DNA from: Punica granatum
Taxonomy: Eukaryota; Streptophyta; Magnoliopsida; Myrtales; Lythraceae
Length of the DNA stretch: 64,000 bases
Direction: 5' to 3'
Assembly (NCBI RefSeq): GCF_007655135.1
Contig: NC_045129.1
Span: 11,904,001 to 11,968,000, forward strand
The notes beneath the pieces were generated by a model, which saw only the letters and a list, made by a program, of their open reading frames with translations, ran no database searches and had not been told where the DNA came from. The position numbers were made by a program, and so were the translations under genes. Each line of letters begins with the position of its first letter. Position 1 is the first letter of the stretch. Of the stretch, positions 13,460-25,893 are shown in pieces.

Positions 13460-13586
13460 AAAGGAAAAAGTTGCCCTTTATTTCTTTATAAAATCCAATA
13501 TTGTAGGGCCTATTTTTTAAAGGTAACTTTGTCCATTTACCATAAAAAAGGTGGCCCTACCTATATGAAGTGTGTATTTAGCCCTC
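13460..13586 (+). repeat. Remaining part of the palindromic MITE split by the MULE
   Basis: Contains the rest of the left arm, a short loop and the whole right arm of the MITE. The segment after 13468 (AGTTGCCCTTTA) pairs with about 13507-13535. The outermost part (GTGTGTATTTAGCCC) pairs with 8137-8150. A short ATC trinucleotide run follows at 13591-13609. Confidence 0.7.
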
Positions 13587-13609
13587 ACCATATCATCATC
13601 ATCATCATC

Positions 13610-13983
13610 GACTAAATGTATACTATTTGGGAAAATAAATAGTGCAAATTGTCCTTAACCATATCTTTTTTTATTTTATTTTTCCGGTAGATTAAACCAT
13701 ATCTTTCTTTGATTGCCACATTTCAACCATTCCTAATTGATCGGTTAATTCCAACCTTAATACTGTGGATATAATGTCCAAATTAACCTCCTTGGCGAAT
13801 GGTGGATGGTTAGTTTTAAACTTGGGTGACTCTCCCAAGTGTCGATACGATTGATTTTGCCTTTGGAGGATTGACATAGGACATAGGTCGACATACTTCT
13901 TGGAAAAAAAATCAAAAAAAATGTTCAATTAAGTGTGAAGTGAGTCATATCTCTAAGAAAAAGTAATGAGCCATGCTTGAGTG
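13610..13983. other. Intergenic sequence
   Basis: No recognised gene. The last 8 bp (13976-13983, CTTGAGTG) are the left target-site copy of the hAT MITE that follows. Confidence 0.5.
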
Positions 13984-14186
13984 CAGGGGCGGAGCCATTA
14001 AGGCTTTAGGGGGGGCAATTGTCCCCCCTGAATTTTCCATTCGTTGAAGATTTCACATATAAAATTGTAAAAATTTCAACTTTTGCCCTAAAAAAATTCA
14101 ATGCCCCCTTAAATTATTTTATTATTTGACTTTTGCCCCAAAACTTTTAATTTGCCCCCTGAATATTATTTCTGGCTCCGCCCCTA
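13984..14186. mobile_element. hAT-type MITE (203 bp)
   Basis: Flanked by an exact 8-bp duplication CTTGAGTG (13976-13983 and 14187-14194), the size typical of hAT elements. Terminal inverted repeats begin CAGGGGCGGAGCCA on the left and end TGGCTCCGCCCCTA on the right. No coding capacity. It lies about 1 kb upstream of the auxilin-related start codon. Confidence 0.93.
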
Positions 14187-14194
14187 CTTGAGTG

Positions 14195-14803
14195 CTATTA
14201 TTGTTCCAGACTTCTTTGCCCAACATGCTAGGAATAGTTGTGAATGAACCTGATAGTATTTTGATCGTCCTGCTATAGGAACAGCCGATATTATCATCCC
14301 TGACTTCTTTCGAGTTTCTAATCCAAAAACTTGTGCATTTAGATGCATTCGGGGTCAATTCTGCATAGCTTAGCTTGTACGTGGCGATGCGACCAATATG
14401 GTCATGAGTTATTCTTTTTACTTAGTTGTTTTGCATTCCTTACAAGAAAAGGGAAAAAAATTTACAGTTAATAATATTCAAGAAATACGGCTCCGCGATA
14501 CATTAAATTCTTAGTAAGTTGAACGCAACATAAGGATAAGAAACTCAACAAAAATTATCTCAGCAAATGGCTAAATAGAGTGCTATTTGAGGATCAGTTT
14601 TAGATAATAAATTTATGACATTTCGTGATCTTATCGAAACAGTATGCCCGAGTAAAAAATTATATTTGGCACTTCATTTTTTTATTTTTTATTTTACACG
14701 AAAAGGATCAAAACAATAGAGTGAAAATGAAAAATTTCCTCGACTCCTAGCAATAATTATAATTACAATTATTAGAAAGTGCAAAAAAACAAAATTAGGA
14801 CCA
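14195..14803. other. Intergenic / upstream region of the auxilin-related gene
   Basis: AT-rich sequence with no coding potential. It probably includes distal promoter sequence for the downstream gene. I see no unambiguous TATA element. Confidence 0.35.
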
Positions 14804-15153
14804 ATGGGAAAAAGAAAAAGGATAATGGAAAAAGGCCGGGAAGCTGAGCAGGGGCACCATGGTCAATTTTCTGGCTGCTTCGTTAAATTTTCATTCCATG
14901 CCCCCTTCACCTCTCCCGAAAGGAGAAGGAGAAGGAGAAGGAGAAGCAGCAGGAAGAGGAGCACGACGGGAAGGAAGGAAGTTCCCCTGTCTCTCTCTCC
15001 TCTCTCTCTCTCTCTCCCCTCTGCGCCTTTCCTTCTCTGTCAGATCTCTTTCGCCATTGATTCACGTCTTCCTTTCTTCCTCAGATCGAACCGTCCATCT
15101 CTACACCCCATTTAACCCCTGAATTGACCGAGAAATTGCCCCCCTCAGCCACC
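14804..15153 (+). promoter_or_regulatory. Probable 5' leader with GGAGAA repeats and a pyrimidine tract
   Basis: Composition changes sharply from AT-rich to GC/purine-rich at about 14800. It contains a GGAGAA/AGGAG purine repeat (about 14920-14950) and a CT-rich tract (about 14988-15027). Such CT-rich tracts are common in plant core promoters and 5' UTRs. The transcription start itself cannot be fixed from sequence. Confidence 0.45.
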
Positions 15154-18100
15154 ATGAACGACTTCGAAGGCCTCTTGTCCTCCGAATTCGGCTTCAAACC
15201 CCAGGGCAAGTCCGCCCCAATGGCCTCCTCCAGTCGATCCGCCTCCACTGCCGTTAACTTCGATCTCGGATCTCACTCCTCCACCTCCTTCCCTGATTCG
15301 ATCTTCAACTCTAAACCCACCAATAATTCCCACACTCTCGACGATCTCGGGGACATATTCGGCGGCTCAGCGAGGCGTGCGGGGAAATCGGAGAGCGCCA
15401 GAGTCGATTCCTCCTACGATTTCGAATCGATGTTCAACTCGAGCTCCAAGCCGGATTCCAGCATGCCGGTCTACGATAAGCCTGTTTACGATGACGACGA
15501 TGACATCTTCGAGGGCGTGCCCGGGATAAAGAGGTCGTCTTCTTCCGGTGTGAAATACGGTAACTTGTTCGAGCAGACTTCGAGCACTTCTCCTCCTGCA
15601 GGAAGAAGTACTGCTACCAGTGGATTCGATGATCTGTTGGGAGGGTTCGGAAACAGCGAGAGTCAATCAAGGAGTAAGGAGGATGATCCGGCGATGCCTG
15701 CTTCCGATGACTTGATTCCTGGGTTCGGAGGGACTAGTCCTACTGAAAGGTACTCATCTGCAGCTCCGTGCTCTTGAATTTCGATCAGCATTTTCGATCA
15801 ACCTCGACCTTTGGTCCATCTCGCAGGCCCAGTAATGGCACAACTTCCATTTTCAGTGACAATGCAAGTCGCAATTAGTTTTACTTGAGCTTAATAGGGA
15901 GTTAAAAGTTTGAGCTCGGTGCATCTCTTGCCATTATATGCTAAACGATATGCTTGCTTTTAAATGCTTATTATGGTTTCTTCGATGTTTGACTGCATAG
16001 ATGCCAATCGAAAACGTCGCATGAGTTTACTATGTTGGATTGATTAATTGTAATTCCCGACATAATCATGGTTGCGGAATTGAGGGACTTTTGCCCTGGA
16101 TTTGGTTTCACTGGTATATGATATGATACTTATTTAAGAAGAGGTTACATGTTGATGCAATGTGCATCACAGTTTCTCTAGCCTAAATCTGAATTTAAAC
16201 TCGAAGGAAATAGAACACGTCTAAGCCCTACTAATGCATGCCATGATAGAAGAGAAAACTCTTAAACTTAATCAAACAATATAATCCTAAGGATAGAAAA
16301 TAAAATCTTACATCTCAAAGTTAACTAGAAAGATAAAATCCTAAAGATAATTTCCTATCTCATAATTATAATTATTTATCTCATAATATCTATCCTAACC
16401 TAATTTCAAGTCATAAATATACTAACCTAATTAAAACTGAAATATACCTAATTTTCTTTTCATCGATCGAGATATTTCATCTTCCTTTCCACTAAACAAG
16501 AATCCTTCCAGTATATGCTTATTTTGGCTTGGCCTTATTGAAGACTATTCGGTCCGAAAATCCTCCGCGTCACATGTCATCGGATTGTCGGGATCGATTT
16601 GATTCTGTTTAGACAGGTGGGACTTTTTCTTTAAGTCTTTTCTTGAAATATGATGTCTGATTTAAGAAATAAATAAACTCAGTCCATATCTATCTGGACA
16701 TTTGAAGAATTCTGCAGAAGCATAGGCAGTTTTATGCGCCACCATGTCACAAGGATGATTGACGTTTCGGTGGCTCATGTATTTCTTTTTCTCACGAAAC
16801 TGGATATGTTGACTAATATTAATCTCTTACTTCGATAAAAAAAAGGAGCAGACATATTCATAGTATTGATGTCGCATTTTGGCAGGCCAAATCTCAAGCC
16901 CACTTGGTCTTCAGAACCCATGGCTACCTCAGCTAAAACAATGGAAGATCCCTTTGTGGCTTCAGAGTCTGCATCCTCCCCTGCTGTCTCATTTTCTGGA
17001 GTATCCCCTGAACCATTGGAGGAATTTAATATGTTCGGTAAATCTGGAAGCACAAAAGATGGCGCTCGTTCTGTCCCTAGCGGAGTAGTAATTGATGACT
17101 TGGACCCCTTTGATGGTTTAGGAAAACCTGTACCTCCATTTTCACCTGAGAACAGTATCAATGGGAATGATAGAAACCATTTGAGGACAGAGCACAGCAA
17201 CAGTGGGAGTCAACATTATAATGGCAGAGAACAATCTGATAAAGTTTCACAGAACACTGTCCCCGCCTATGATGATCTTGAATCTCATCCCACCTTTTTC
17301 GACGCGTCTTCGGCTACTGGTAGTTTTTCTACTTCTGTTCATTCACATGAGAAGCACAGTTCAAATGAGGCAAATATTCCAGCAGATATGTCTCCTGGGT
17401 ATGAAGAGAACATTGAATCCTCTGATGAGGTTTGGCTGACAGTATCTGAGATTCCTCTTTTTACCCAACCAACTAGAATGCCACCACCTTCCAGGCCTCC
17501 TCCTCCACGACCAGCTCGGGCACCAAAGTTTGGGAGCAGTTCTTTCGATTCTACCAGTTTTAAGAAGGGCAATGAGATCCCTCACTTTGCAAATTCCTCC
17601 CAGCATTATGGGGGGGCCAACTCAATTCCCCAAGCTAGAACAGCTACCATAGAGGAGTTAGAAGATTTTGCAATGGGAAGGAGTAATGGAAGTAACATTG
17701 ATGGTCATGTTAACTGGGCTTCCAGTGAGGAACTGGACTTGAACTCAGATGCTGCCGCATCTGCTGCAGCTATGAAGGAGGCTATGGATAGAGCTGAGGC
17801 TAAATTTAGGCATGCAAAGGAATTGCGGGAGAGAGAGAGTACTAAGGCTGCTAGAAGTAGAGAATCAGTGCAACTGGAAAAGGATGAGAATTGGCTAGAA
17901 GCTGAGGAGAGAGCTCTCGGGGAAAAGCAGGAGAGGTTAGAGCAGGAAAGGCTACAGAGGGAAAGGGAAGAGCAAGAGAGGGAAAGGAGGAGAATTGAGA
18001 AAGAGAGGGAAAGGGAAGAGATGGAAAAAGAACAGCGGAGGCTTGAGAAGGAAAGAGAGAGGGCAAGGGCCAGACAAGTTGTTGAAAGGGCTAACAGGGA

Positions 18101-18842
18101 AGCGCGCGAAAGAGCAGCTGCTGAAGCTCGGGTAAAAGCTGAAAGGGCTGCTGTGGGGAAAGCAAATGCTGAAGCTCGAGAACGTGCAGAAAGAGCTGCA
18201 GTTCTCCGGGCCCAGGCCGAAGCCCGTGAAAGGGCAGCAGCCGAAGCAAGGGAAAGAGCTGAAAGGGCAGCTGCAGAAGTAAGAGCGAGGGAAGCACAGG
18301 AAAGGGCTACTGAAGCAAGGGCTAGAGCAGAAAAAGCTGAAAAGGCAACTGCGGAAGCAAGGGAGAAGGAAGCACGGGAACGTGCTGCTGAAGCAAGGAG
18401 GAGAGCAGAACGAGCTGCTGTTGAAAGAGCTGCAGCAGAAGCACGAGAACGAGCGGCAGCAGAGGCTCGAGACAGAGCTGCTTCAAGTGCAAGGGCAAAA
18501 CAGCAAAGCAATGATAATGATCTTGAATCGTTCTTCAGCATGGGTAGAGCAAGCAGTGCACCACGGCCCAGGGCCAATTATTCAGTGAGCATCTCTGGCA
18601 CAAAACTTCAGTTGTTGCATCCACTTTGTTGCTAATGATAATGCTTCTGTGTTTAGGATCCTATGGTTGATACACAGTTCCCTAGTAAAAAAGGGCCTGA
18701 AGTTGCACGGACCTCAGATTCAACTCCAAACATGAGAAAAGCGTCCTCGCCTGCTAATATTGTTGACGATCTTTCATCAATTTTTGGAGGTATTACCATG
18801 GAGATTCTGTGGTCTCCCCCCCCCCCCCCCCCCCCACAAATA

Positions 18843-18883
<41 letters not shown>

Positions 18884-20829
18884 CTTACCACCACTGCTTT
18901 AATACTGATGCTTAATCTTACTTTCTTGCTAAAACTGACCCTCTTCTTGTTCAAGGTGGCGTTCCAATATCTGGAGAGTTCCAGGAAGTTGAAGGGGAAA
19001 GTGAAGAAAGATGCAGAGCAAGATTAGAGCGCCATCAAAGGACTCAGGAGAGAGCGGTAAGCGTTAGTTAATGTGATTGCTCATTAATCTTTAAAAATTT
19101 TGTGGAAAGTGATGGATGGTTGTAGTCGTTAAATATGTTCACCTTTTTCACTCTGTCCCACTCAGGCAAAAGCACTGGCAGAAAAGAATCAGCGCGACCT
19201 TCAAGCTCAGAGAGAACAAGCTGAGAGACATGTGAGAAGCTCCCTTTTCCTGATTATTATATTGGTTTACTACATATGTGCATGTTCCTTCTTTGAAGTT
19301 ATCTGATATTGAGTATAATGTTGGATGGTGTTATTTTTATTGTCCGCATTCTCTGCCACTCATGTATGGAGAGCCAACAATAGAAGGTCTTGGTTTTCTA
19401 GCTTTTGAACTCGATGTCATCAATATCACAAAAGTTGTTCAGCGTGATGTTGCTGGTGGGAGTCCTAGGTTGAATGTAACATTATATCATCATTTGGGGT
19501 TCACAAGTGTGATTTTAGGAGAGGAATATCTTGGCCCATATTTAACTGAACATTGGTGTTTCTTAGAATATCCGGTAGAATTTAGTGAGTGGTTTAATGA
19601 TTAGAGGTGTCACACTGCAAAGGCGTTTGAATTTTTTTTTTTCCTTCTCCACTCTCTTTAATATGAAAGGCATTTGAAATTTAAGTTAGTAGATAGTGAA
19701 GTCAATGGGAAAAGGGAAGGGGTGTGAATTGTTGCACCATGACTTGAGAAGGAGCAATTAGAGAACACAAACCTGAACTGGGGGTGCCACAATAAATGAG
19801 GAAATTGTCAATATATATTGTTTTATCTACTGTTATTACTTTGGAAGAGGGTATTTTATGGGTTCACCAGTGAAGAGTAACTGATTACATGCTCTGGAAG
19901 AGGGGGGAAAAAAGGCCCTATTACTTACAACATGAATATGGCTCCCCTGCAATACGTCACATAAATCTTTCTTAGCGTCTGCAAGTTATAATATGATAAG
20001 ACTTGCTCTTTCTTCAGAGGATTGCCGAGTCATTGGATGTTGAGATCAAGAGGTGGGCTGCTGGAAAAGAGGGGAACTTGCGCGCTCTGCTTTCAACTTT
20101 GCAATATGTATGTTCATTATAGCTTTTGCATGCTCCCTTTTGGGTTTCTGAAATTAATGAATGCATGCTTGTATTACCTTCTTTTGATTCTTTAATTAAC
20201 CAATGTGGCCCATTATTTAAGAGCTTATTAGAGAGGTAATTTTTGGCCCGTAACATTTTAATTGTCTGCTCCTGCTGATTGCCTTTTCATTTGCAGCAGT
20301 TAATTTATTGCTTGAGAAGAGCTAATTGCGTGCTGATACTATACAATTGCGAGAAACTCTATTTTCGTTCATTTAGACTGATTTAAACTTATATGTGGCA
20401 ATCAGGTGCTCTGGCCTGAATGTGGGTGGCAGCCTGTTTCCTTGACTGATTTGATTACTGCAGCTGCCGTGAAAAAAGTATACAGAAAAGCCACTTTGTG
20501 TATTCACCCTGATAAGGTTCAGCAGAAGGGTGCCAACCTCCAGCAGAAATACGTCGCTGAAAAGGTCTTTGACCTGCTCAAGGTATGTAATGGCTCAGAT
20601 GATATTTGAAATTGGAGTTGATTTTCTTGGTACTGAATTATATCTCTGAGGAGTTGAAACCTTTTGGATTGTGAGATCTACTTATTTTGTTTTTGCAGTT
20701 CTTGGTTCTTCATGTGGTTTTGTTGTTTGCCTTAAGAAAAGTGGTTTTCATTTTTCTTTGTTAAACAAAGATTGGTTGAATCTACTGCAGGAAGCTTGGA
20801 ACAAGTTAAATTCAGAGGAATTATTTTGA
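15154..20829 (+). CDS. Auxilin-related J-domain protein (clathrin uncoating), 8 exons
   Basis: Predicted cytosolic co-chaperone that recruits Hsc70 to strip clathrin coats. It resembles the Arabidopsis auxilin-related proteins 1 and 2. Exons: 15154-15749, 16886-18584, 18657-18789, 18956-19056, 19166-19231, 20018-20107, 20406-20582, 20791-20829. All introns are GT-AG with matching phases, giving 966 aa. The ATG is in a good context (ACCATGA) and begins [20 protein letters not shown], a family start. Residues 1-480 are low-complexity and Ser/Asp/Phe-rich. Residues about 485-740 form a highly charged E/R/A-rich coiled coil. Exon 4 has the conserved [13 protein letters not shown] stretch. The C-terminal J domain (about 870-966) carries HPD at 929-931 and ends in SEELF. 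No lesion seen. Intron 1 is 1136 bp. The large antisense open frame across exon 2 is a by-product of the A/E/R repeats. Confidence 0.95.
18818..18877. repeat. Poly-C run followed by (TA)n in intron 3 of the auxilin-related gene
   Basis: About 17-18 consecutive C bases (from about 18818), then a short spacer and an alternating TA run to about 18877. It lies between exons 3 and 4, so a length change would not affect the protein. It is also a place where assembly errors are likely. Confidence 0.9.
19232..20017 (+). other. Intron 5 of the auxilin-related gene (786 bp)
   Basis: Bounded by GT at 19232 and AG at 20016-20017. It holds a 108-codon open frame (19278-19604) with no recognisable product and no splice-compatible continuation; I regard it as non-coding intron sequence. 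Confidence 0.75.
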
Positions 20830-22456
20830 GTTATTGCGACCATTCTTCCACTCACAAGTTGCTGCACTCGATGGAAGCATCATTTTTCTGGTGGTAACTC
20901 TTGTATCAAGATAAGAGCCAAACGTTCCAGAAGAAATTTATTTCTCTTCAGCCTATATATTGAGTTGAAGTTCAGAGATGATATAGGACGTGGGGTGTGT
21001 TGTTCTCTTGATATGAGTTCCGAGATGCCATTGCTTCTTGTAGAATTGAGGCTATCAGGGGGAGGTGAAGTATTTGGGTTAAATTAGCGGTTGAGAAGGT
21101 GGATTTTGTGTAGATTAGCATACAATAGCAGTGATCCAGCTCAAGAACTGAATTTTTATTCTTTTGAAGTTTTTCTTTTCTTTCCATATTGTTGTTCTTC
21201 CCCCCACTCAGTTTGTGATATAGCTTGATTTTTTTTCCTGAGTACAGTCACTTGTATTTTTGAATTAAGTTGTTATATAAAAATGCTATAGTATTGAGAT
21301 GAGAGATGGCATTCTCCGTGTGCGGAAAGATTCTATTCTCGTTCCTTCCTTTTCTTTCCCTGTTGTAGTTTTTTCCCTCACATCTTCTCTTCTAAGTGCT
21401 GTCTTGTGATGAACTCGAGTCATTGTTTACTGAAGATAAAAAAATGATTGATTATATTATGAACTCTTAAATGAGATGGCAACTTGAATAAGAAAGGAGA
21501 TCAACAAACTAAAGGCCCGAAAATCGAATATGGATCTAAGCTTACTGTTGGATCAAAGCTGGAGTCCTACCCATGATTTCATACTATGGTGTTCTCTGAA
21601 GTGAGAATGGTGCTTATTGTTTCCTTTTTCTTGTCTCTGTTAATGGGAAAAAAATATATCATCTATATATAAAATGCTATGCTATATATAAGTATGTATG
21701 AGGTAGAAGCACCTTTGGTGGTTGTGCTGACCCACGCGATTGATTGGATCTTCAGTGTCTTCAAATGATGGCAATACAAACTATTCAAAGGTATTATATT
21801 GTTCTCTTGGTTCGATTTGTCACCTCAGAGGATATCAATGGGAACGATTTCTAGTTTTAAGATTCTGCGGAGTTTCTTATTGATTCTGTCCTGTTCATTC
21901 ATTTCCTCTTCGACTTAGTTGTGCTGTGAAGAACCCAGTAAAGAAGGGAAGATTCTTTTCTTGGTGATGCTTTAAAGTACATAGAAACCGTGTGATGAGT
22001 TTACTCTTGCATCAAACCGAAAAGTATGTCAAGCAGTAATGGGAAAACAATGGTTTTGATGTTTTGAAAGACGGTCGGATGATCCATTTAGTTTCAGGCT
22101 AGGTTGTGGCAGAACTGGCTCGTGCTGCATGTGGGACTCAGTGAAATGGTGATGTTGGTCTGGCGGGCCCATGAGCCCCGGAGTGATGTTGAAATAGTGC
22201 TTCTTTAATCTAGAGTTGATCCAGTCATCATGGTGCTGATGAATTTGATGAGACTATGATCAGATCTTTCACTTCAGATGAATGCATTGTAATTCTGCAT
22301 CTATTGATATATTTTCCGGCAGCTTGGAATGATCAGATATGAGTCGGTTACCTTAGTGTGTTGCCAAGCCCGGGATCCGTTATGATTTTTCCTGTCAGCC
22401 GGCTGGCTTGATTTAATGATTCTCAGCTCCAATGAGATTCTTGTAGACTTATAGAA
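20830..22456. other. 3' UTR of the auxilin-related gene and intergenic sequence
   Basis: The first few hundred bases are probably the 3' untranslated region. No exact AATAAA was relied on; AT-rich near-matches occur around 21260-21290. The remaining sequence to the start of duplicated segment A shows no gene or clear element. Confidence 0.4.
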
Positions 22457-23100
22457 AGCAATCAACGAGCTCTCTGCCTTTCATTTGGGTTCAAATTTTT
22501 CTCGTCAACAAGGCTTATAGTACAGGAAAGGAACTCTTCCAAAAGTTGATCTTCTAATCATCCCTTACATGGAAGGGAGCAGACAATGGTCCATTCGGGG
22601 ATCCGAAAGGCCGCTCTCTGAACATTCGGAAATATCAGATCGACTGGTGCCTGAGGTGGAGTGTGGCCCTACAGGTAAAGTCAAGTCACCGCAGCATTCT
22701 TTTTGTTCCATCTCTTCGTTGGTTGGTTCATCAGAGATCATATTCTCATGATCACGACAGTTCTATCTTTCCCGTGTGAAATCTTGTCAAAGTCTGCGGG
22801 GTTCCACCGCGCATGTGGTTCTAGAGTTTGATCGGTCTTACTTGGTGCATGCAAAACGATTTACTGGTTCTCGACTTGGAATGAACTAGGATTCGGTCTC
22901 TCTTGGGCTGATCATCAATTGTTTATTGAGCAGCAAGGAAGATATGAAATAGCTGAGAAGAGTCGATATGAATGAATAATATTATTCACATAAAAATCAA
23001 ATGGCTACAGAAGTTCTTCTGTAGAAAGAATAGAGAGCTAAGCCCGAAGTATAAAGTTTCACGGCCAGCCACAAACCACACCAGACACTACCCTAGTTAG
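22457..23100. other. Conserved 3' flank of the AAP duplicates, function unknown
   Basis: About 450 bp downstream of the permease (22457-22920) is well conserved with 28739-29200. A short open frame from ATG 22569 (60 codons) is matched by one in copy B at 28848, but the two diverge and end differently. I do not recognise the protein and think it more likely that this is duplicated non-coding or relic sequence. Confidence 0.4.
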
Positions 23101-23164
23101 GACATTCAATTTCCAGAGACAATGAACCAAATTCCAATTTCCGAGTCCGAAGATACTCCATTTT

Positions 23165-25178
23165 CTATACTTGGACTTTGTTTAATAGGTCAGTCTTGAA
23201 CGGCCGGAAGGTCTTAAGGTTATACACGACCCCAGCGATCGAACCGGCTAATGCCAGGAGAGTAACCACGAGGCATGCAATGCTCAGTGTTCGTAGGCAG
23301 ACCCATCTTATGCTCCATTTCTTGATGCCCTTCTGTTTAATGTACATCTCGATCGGGAAATAGACCGTGAGAGGCCAGAATCCTATTGCCCCTAGGATCC
23401 CAACTATATCATTAAAGAATGGGAGAAGCATTGAAATTATAGTGGTGAGGCACACAAAGATCGTTCTGTTCACCATCCTGAGGCGGTTTAGCTTCCAGCT
23501 GACACCCGGGATTGGGACATTGAATTCCTTGGTGATGAAGTCACTGTCAGGCCAGCGATTAGCAGTTGAATCCTCAATGAAGGCAAAGAGGGGCTGGCAG
23601 TAGACCTGGTATGCCCCGACAAGGTGGATGGCGATGGCTGCATTTGCAATGTCGAGGATCCAGAAGGCTTTGAAGTAGCCGAAGCCGCTAAGGAGATTCC
23701 CAGGGGCAAGATCTCCAAAGGCTGCATAGCCCATGCACCCGCAGAGCATGTAGAAAATGGCCGTGGCTACAGAGCTGAGTAACGTAGCCTTCTTCATCGT
23801 CTTAGATTCTGCTGGTGGAGATTTTATGACATCCTGCCACAGAGAGAGTGATCTGTGTAAATTTCGCTTCCGGTATGTCTCTTAAATATGGTGCTTGGTT
23901 CGTGGTAAACATCAATTCGACAGGGATAACTGTAATTTCAGGAAAATAATTCGTGAAGGAGATAGGAGCTAGCATACCTGAATTTCAATGAGGACGAGAG
24001 CAAATGAGTAAGCAAATGCAATGTTTCCAAGAGCTTGGAAGATTCTCCACATCCTTTGGGCCTCTGTGATCGTTCCGACGCTTATCCCCGTGAGAGTGCC
24101 CTTGAAAGTCCCGGAAGCTGCCAATCGAAAATCGAAGCTTCTGTTGATTATTGTCAAGTCTTATATTATGAGACACGATAAGAACCTAATCTGAAGAACC
24201 GATTCTTCACCTGCAACTTTGGTGATTCCAAGGGCGAGGCCGATGCCTGAGTAGGTGAAGGACATGATAGAAGCCACAATCGAGAGCCACCATATGTGAG
24301 TAAAGTTTGGAATCTGAGACAGCACAATCTGAATCACCCCAAACGCAATCATGTATCGGTTGCTCGACACGGGGCATGGGTCCTGCCCTCCGCTGTCACG
24401 TAAACAAGAGGATTGCTCGATTGCCCTGCCGATCAAAAAAATCACAACCAAATAAGGCAACGTACTTTTTTTGTTCTTTATTCTTTTTCACCTTCCCATT
24501 CGGAAAAAAGAAGCATATATGATTGGATCCTGAAGAAGGAAAACAACAAAGGGAGTTCAACCTACATCATGCTGAGAACTGCTCCGATGGTGTATCCAAT
24601 GCCAGTTCCGAACAGGTCCACGTGCTGGATGGTACCACAGAGCTTGAACCTTGCTCCACCTGCAAAGGAACACCGAAACAAAACAAATTGATTATGGTAG
24701 GAACATCGCAATAATCATCAAACGGGACGCTTGCTGACGCATTTGTTACTGAGAACAGCTGTGATTACCAAGAATAGAATGGACAGCATTCATGTAAGTG
24801 TAGTTCCTCTTTCCGGATACAGGATCACCCGTTCGGTAGCAGTCTGCCAGAAGGGTGGCGGTGTAGTAACTGATGACAGAGAACAGGAGCAAGGCTATTG
24901 GGCCTGCGACCCAGCCGAGCTGAGCAACAGACCATGGAAGTGAAAGCACCCCGGACCCTATGACCGCCGTTATAATGTGGGCACTTGCCGTCCAAATAGT
25001 CCCTGCAAACAAGACAGCAGTGGTGTCAGCTGCAAACCTTCCAGAAGACGAGAGGGGATGAAACAAAGAGGAAGCTGTGGTACTGGCGAGGGGGTTAATA
25101 ATTACCGGTTCTCTTGAGGCGGCCGTCGTCATCGAAGGAGTTGGAGCTGCCGATCTGTGGAAGCATGTTCTCACTCAT
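23165..25178 (-). CDS. Amino acid permease, AAP family (copy A, intact)
   Basis: Plasma-membrane proton/amino-acid symporter of the plant AAP subfamily (amino acid/auxin permease family), normally with 11 membrane spans. Exons on the minus strand: 25178-25106, 25002-24769, 24659-24566, 24425-24211, 24117-23978, 23833-23165. All introns are GT-AG and in phase, giving 474 aa, a usual AAP length. Signatures include GTIWTASAHIITAVIGSGVL near residue 25, AQLGWVAGP, GGARFKLCG, MSFTYSGIGLALGI, FYMLCGCMGYAAFGDLAPGN and GFWPLTVYFPIEMYI. The C-terminus ends FKTDLLNKVQV rather than the shorter family-typical FKT-x-Y; a 1-nt difference from copy B explains the 6-residue extension. Start chosen at ATG 25178 (MSENMLPQIG); a second ATG at 25166 is possible. 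The substrate cannot be inferred from sequence alone. Confidence 0.94.
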
Positions 25179-25405
25179 CTTAGCTCAGGGGTAAAAAAAA
25201 AATGGCAGAGCCAAGATGGGGAGAGAGAACCAAGGAGATGATGTGCATGAATGGGAAATGTTTTGAACAAATGAAGGTTTTTAAAGAGGTTTTCTATTTC
25301 TATTTTGGGGTGAATTTGTGTTCTTTTTGCCCTCTTAATTCCTATGGGACAACCAACAAAAGTTGTCAAAGTCCAACAAATGTTGACCACAATGTCTCAC
25401 TCATT

Positions 25406-25409
<4 letters not shown>

Positions 25410-25440
<31 letters not shown>
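25410..25440. repeat. (AG)n microsatellite upstream of AAP copy A
   Basis: About 15 AG units some 230 bp upstream of the start codon. Copy B has only a short interrupted remnant of this tract (about 31901-31919). GA/CT tracts in plant promoters can bind BPC-type GAGA factors; any such role here is inference. Confidence 0.85.
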
Positions 25441-25444
<4 letters not shown>

Positions 25445-25893
25445 AGAGATAAAAGGGAGGGGGTTGAAAGAACACACGGGTGAATGGAATGGAGGGAGAG
25501 CGTCTTCCTCCAAATCCTTCCCTCTTCCTCCAATTTCCTTCGAAGGCATTCTCCCAAACATGGTATTAAGGTTAGGTCCAATCAACTTGAAAGTGATGAA
25601 TCTCAAAACCAATCTTAGTTAATATGATATCCAACATGAGGAAGTGACTAGTTTAGAGTGAAAATCACCATCATATACAAGCCCAATTGTACCATACAAT
25701 TAAGCAAGGCGATTCTTTTGTCTTCTTAGTAATTACCAAAACTAGTAGATGTTTATAATATTTTTTGATTTTGAGAATATCTATATCTATATCTATATTG
25801 ATAGGTATCGATATATTGATATCGATATATATAGAGCAAAATACAACGTGGGTCTAGCCGGATGGCCTCGGAACGTTCCATTTTCTAATGGAA

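Larger units (their letters stand above)
22457..25765. repeat. Segmental duplication, copy A (about 3.3 kb)
   Basis: Direct duplicate of 28739-33850. Homology starts near ATCAACGAGCT (22460 / 28740). It runs through the AAP gene and its leader and ends after the TTCTTAGTAATTACCA block (about 25730 / 33805). Copy A lacks the SINE, the PIF MITE and an insert of about 1.2 kb found in copy B, so it serves as the empty-site reference. Confidence 0.93.

Noticed and set aside
17705..18577. 290-codon minus-strand open frame rich in Ala/Ser/Leu
   Set aside because: It is the exact antisense of the E/R/A-rich coiled-coil region of the auxilin-related exon 2; the repeat composition keeps the opposite strand open. 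No start context or homologue.
19278..19604. 108-codon open frame inside intron 5 of the auxilin-related gene
   Set aside because: Lies between well-supported splice sites and has no recognisable product; starts within intronic sequence.
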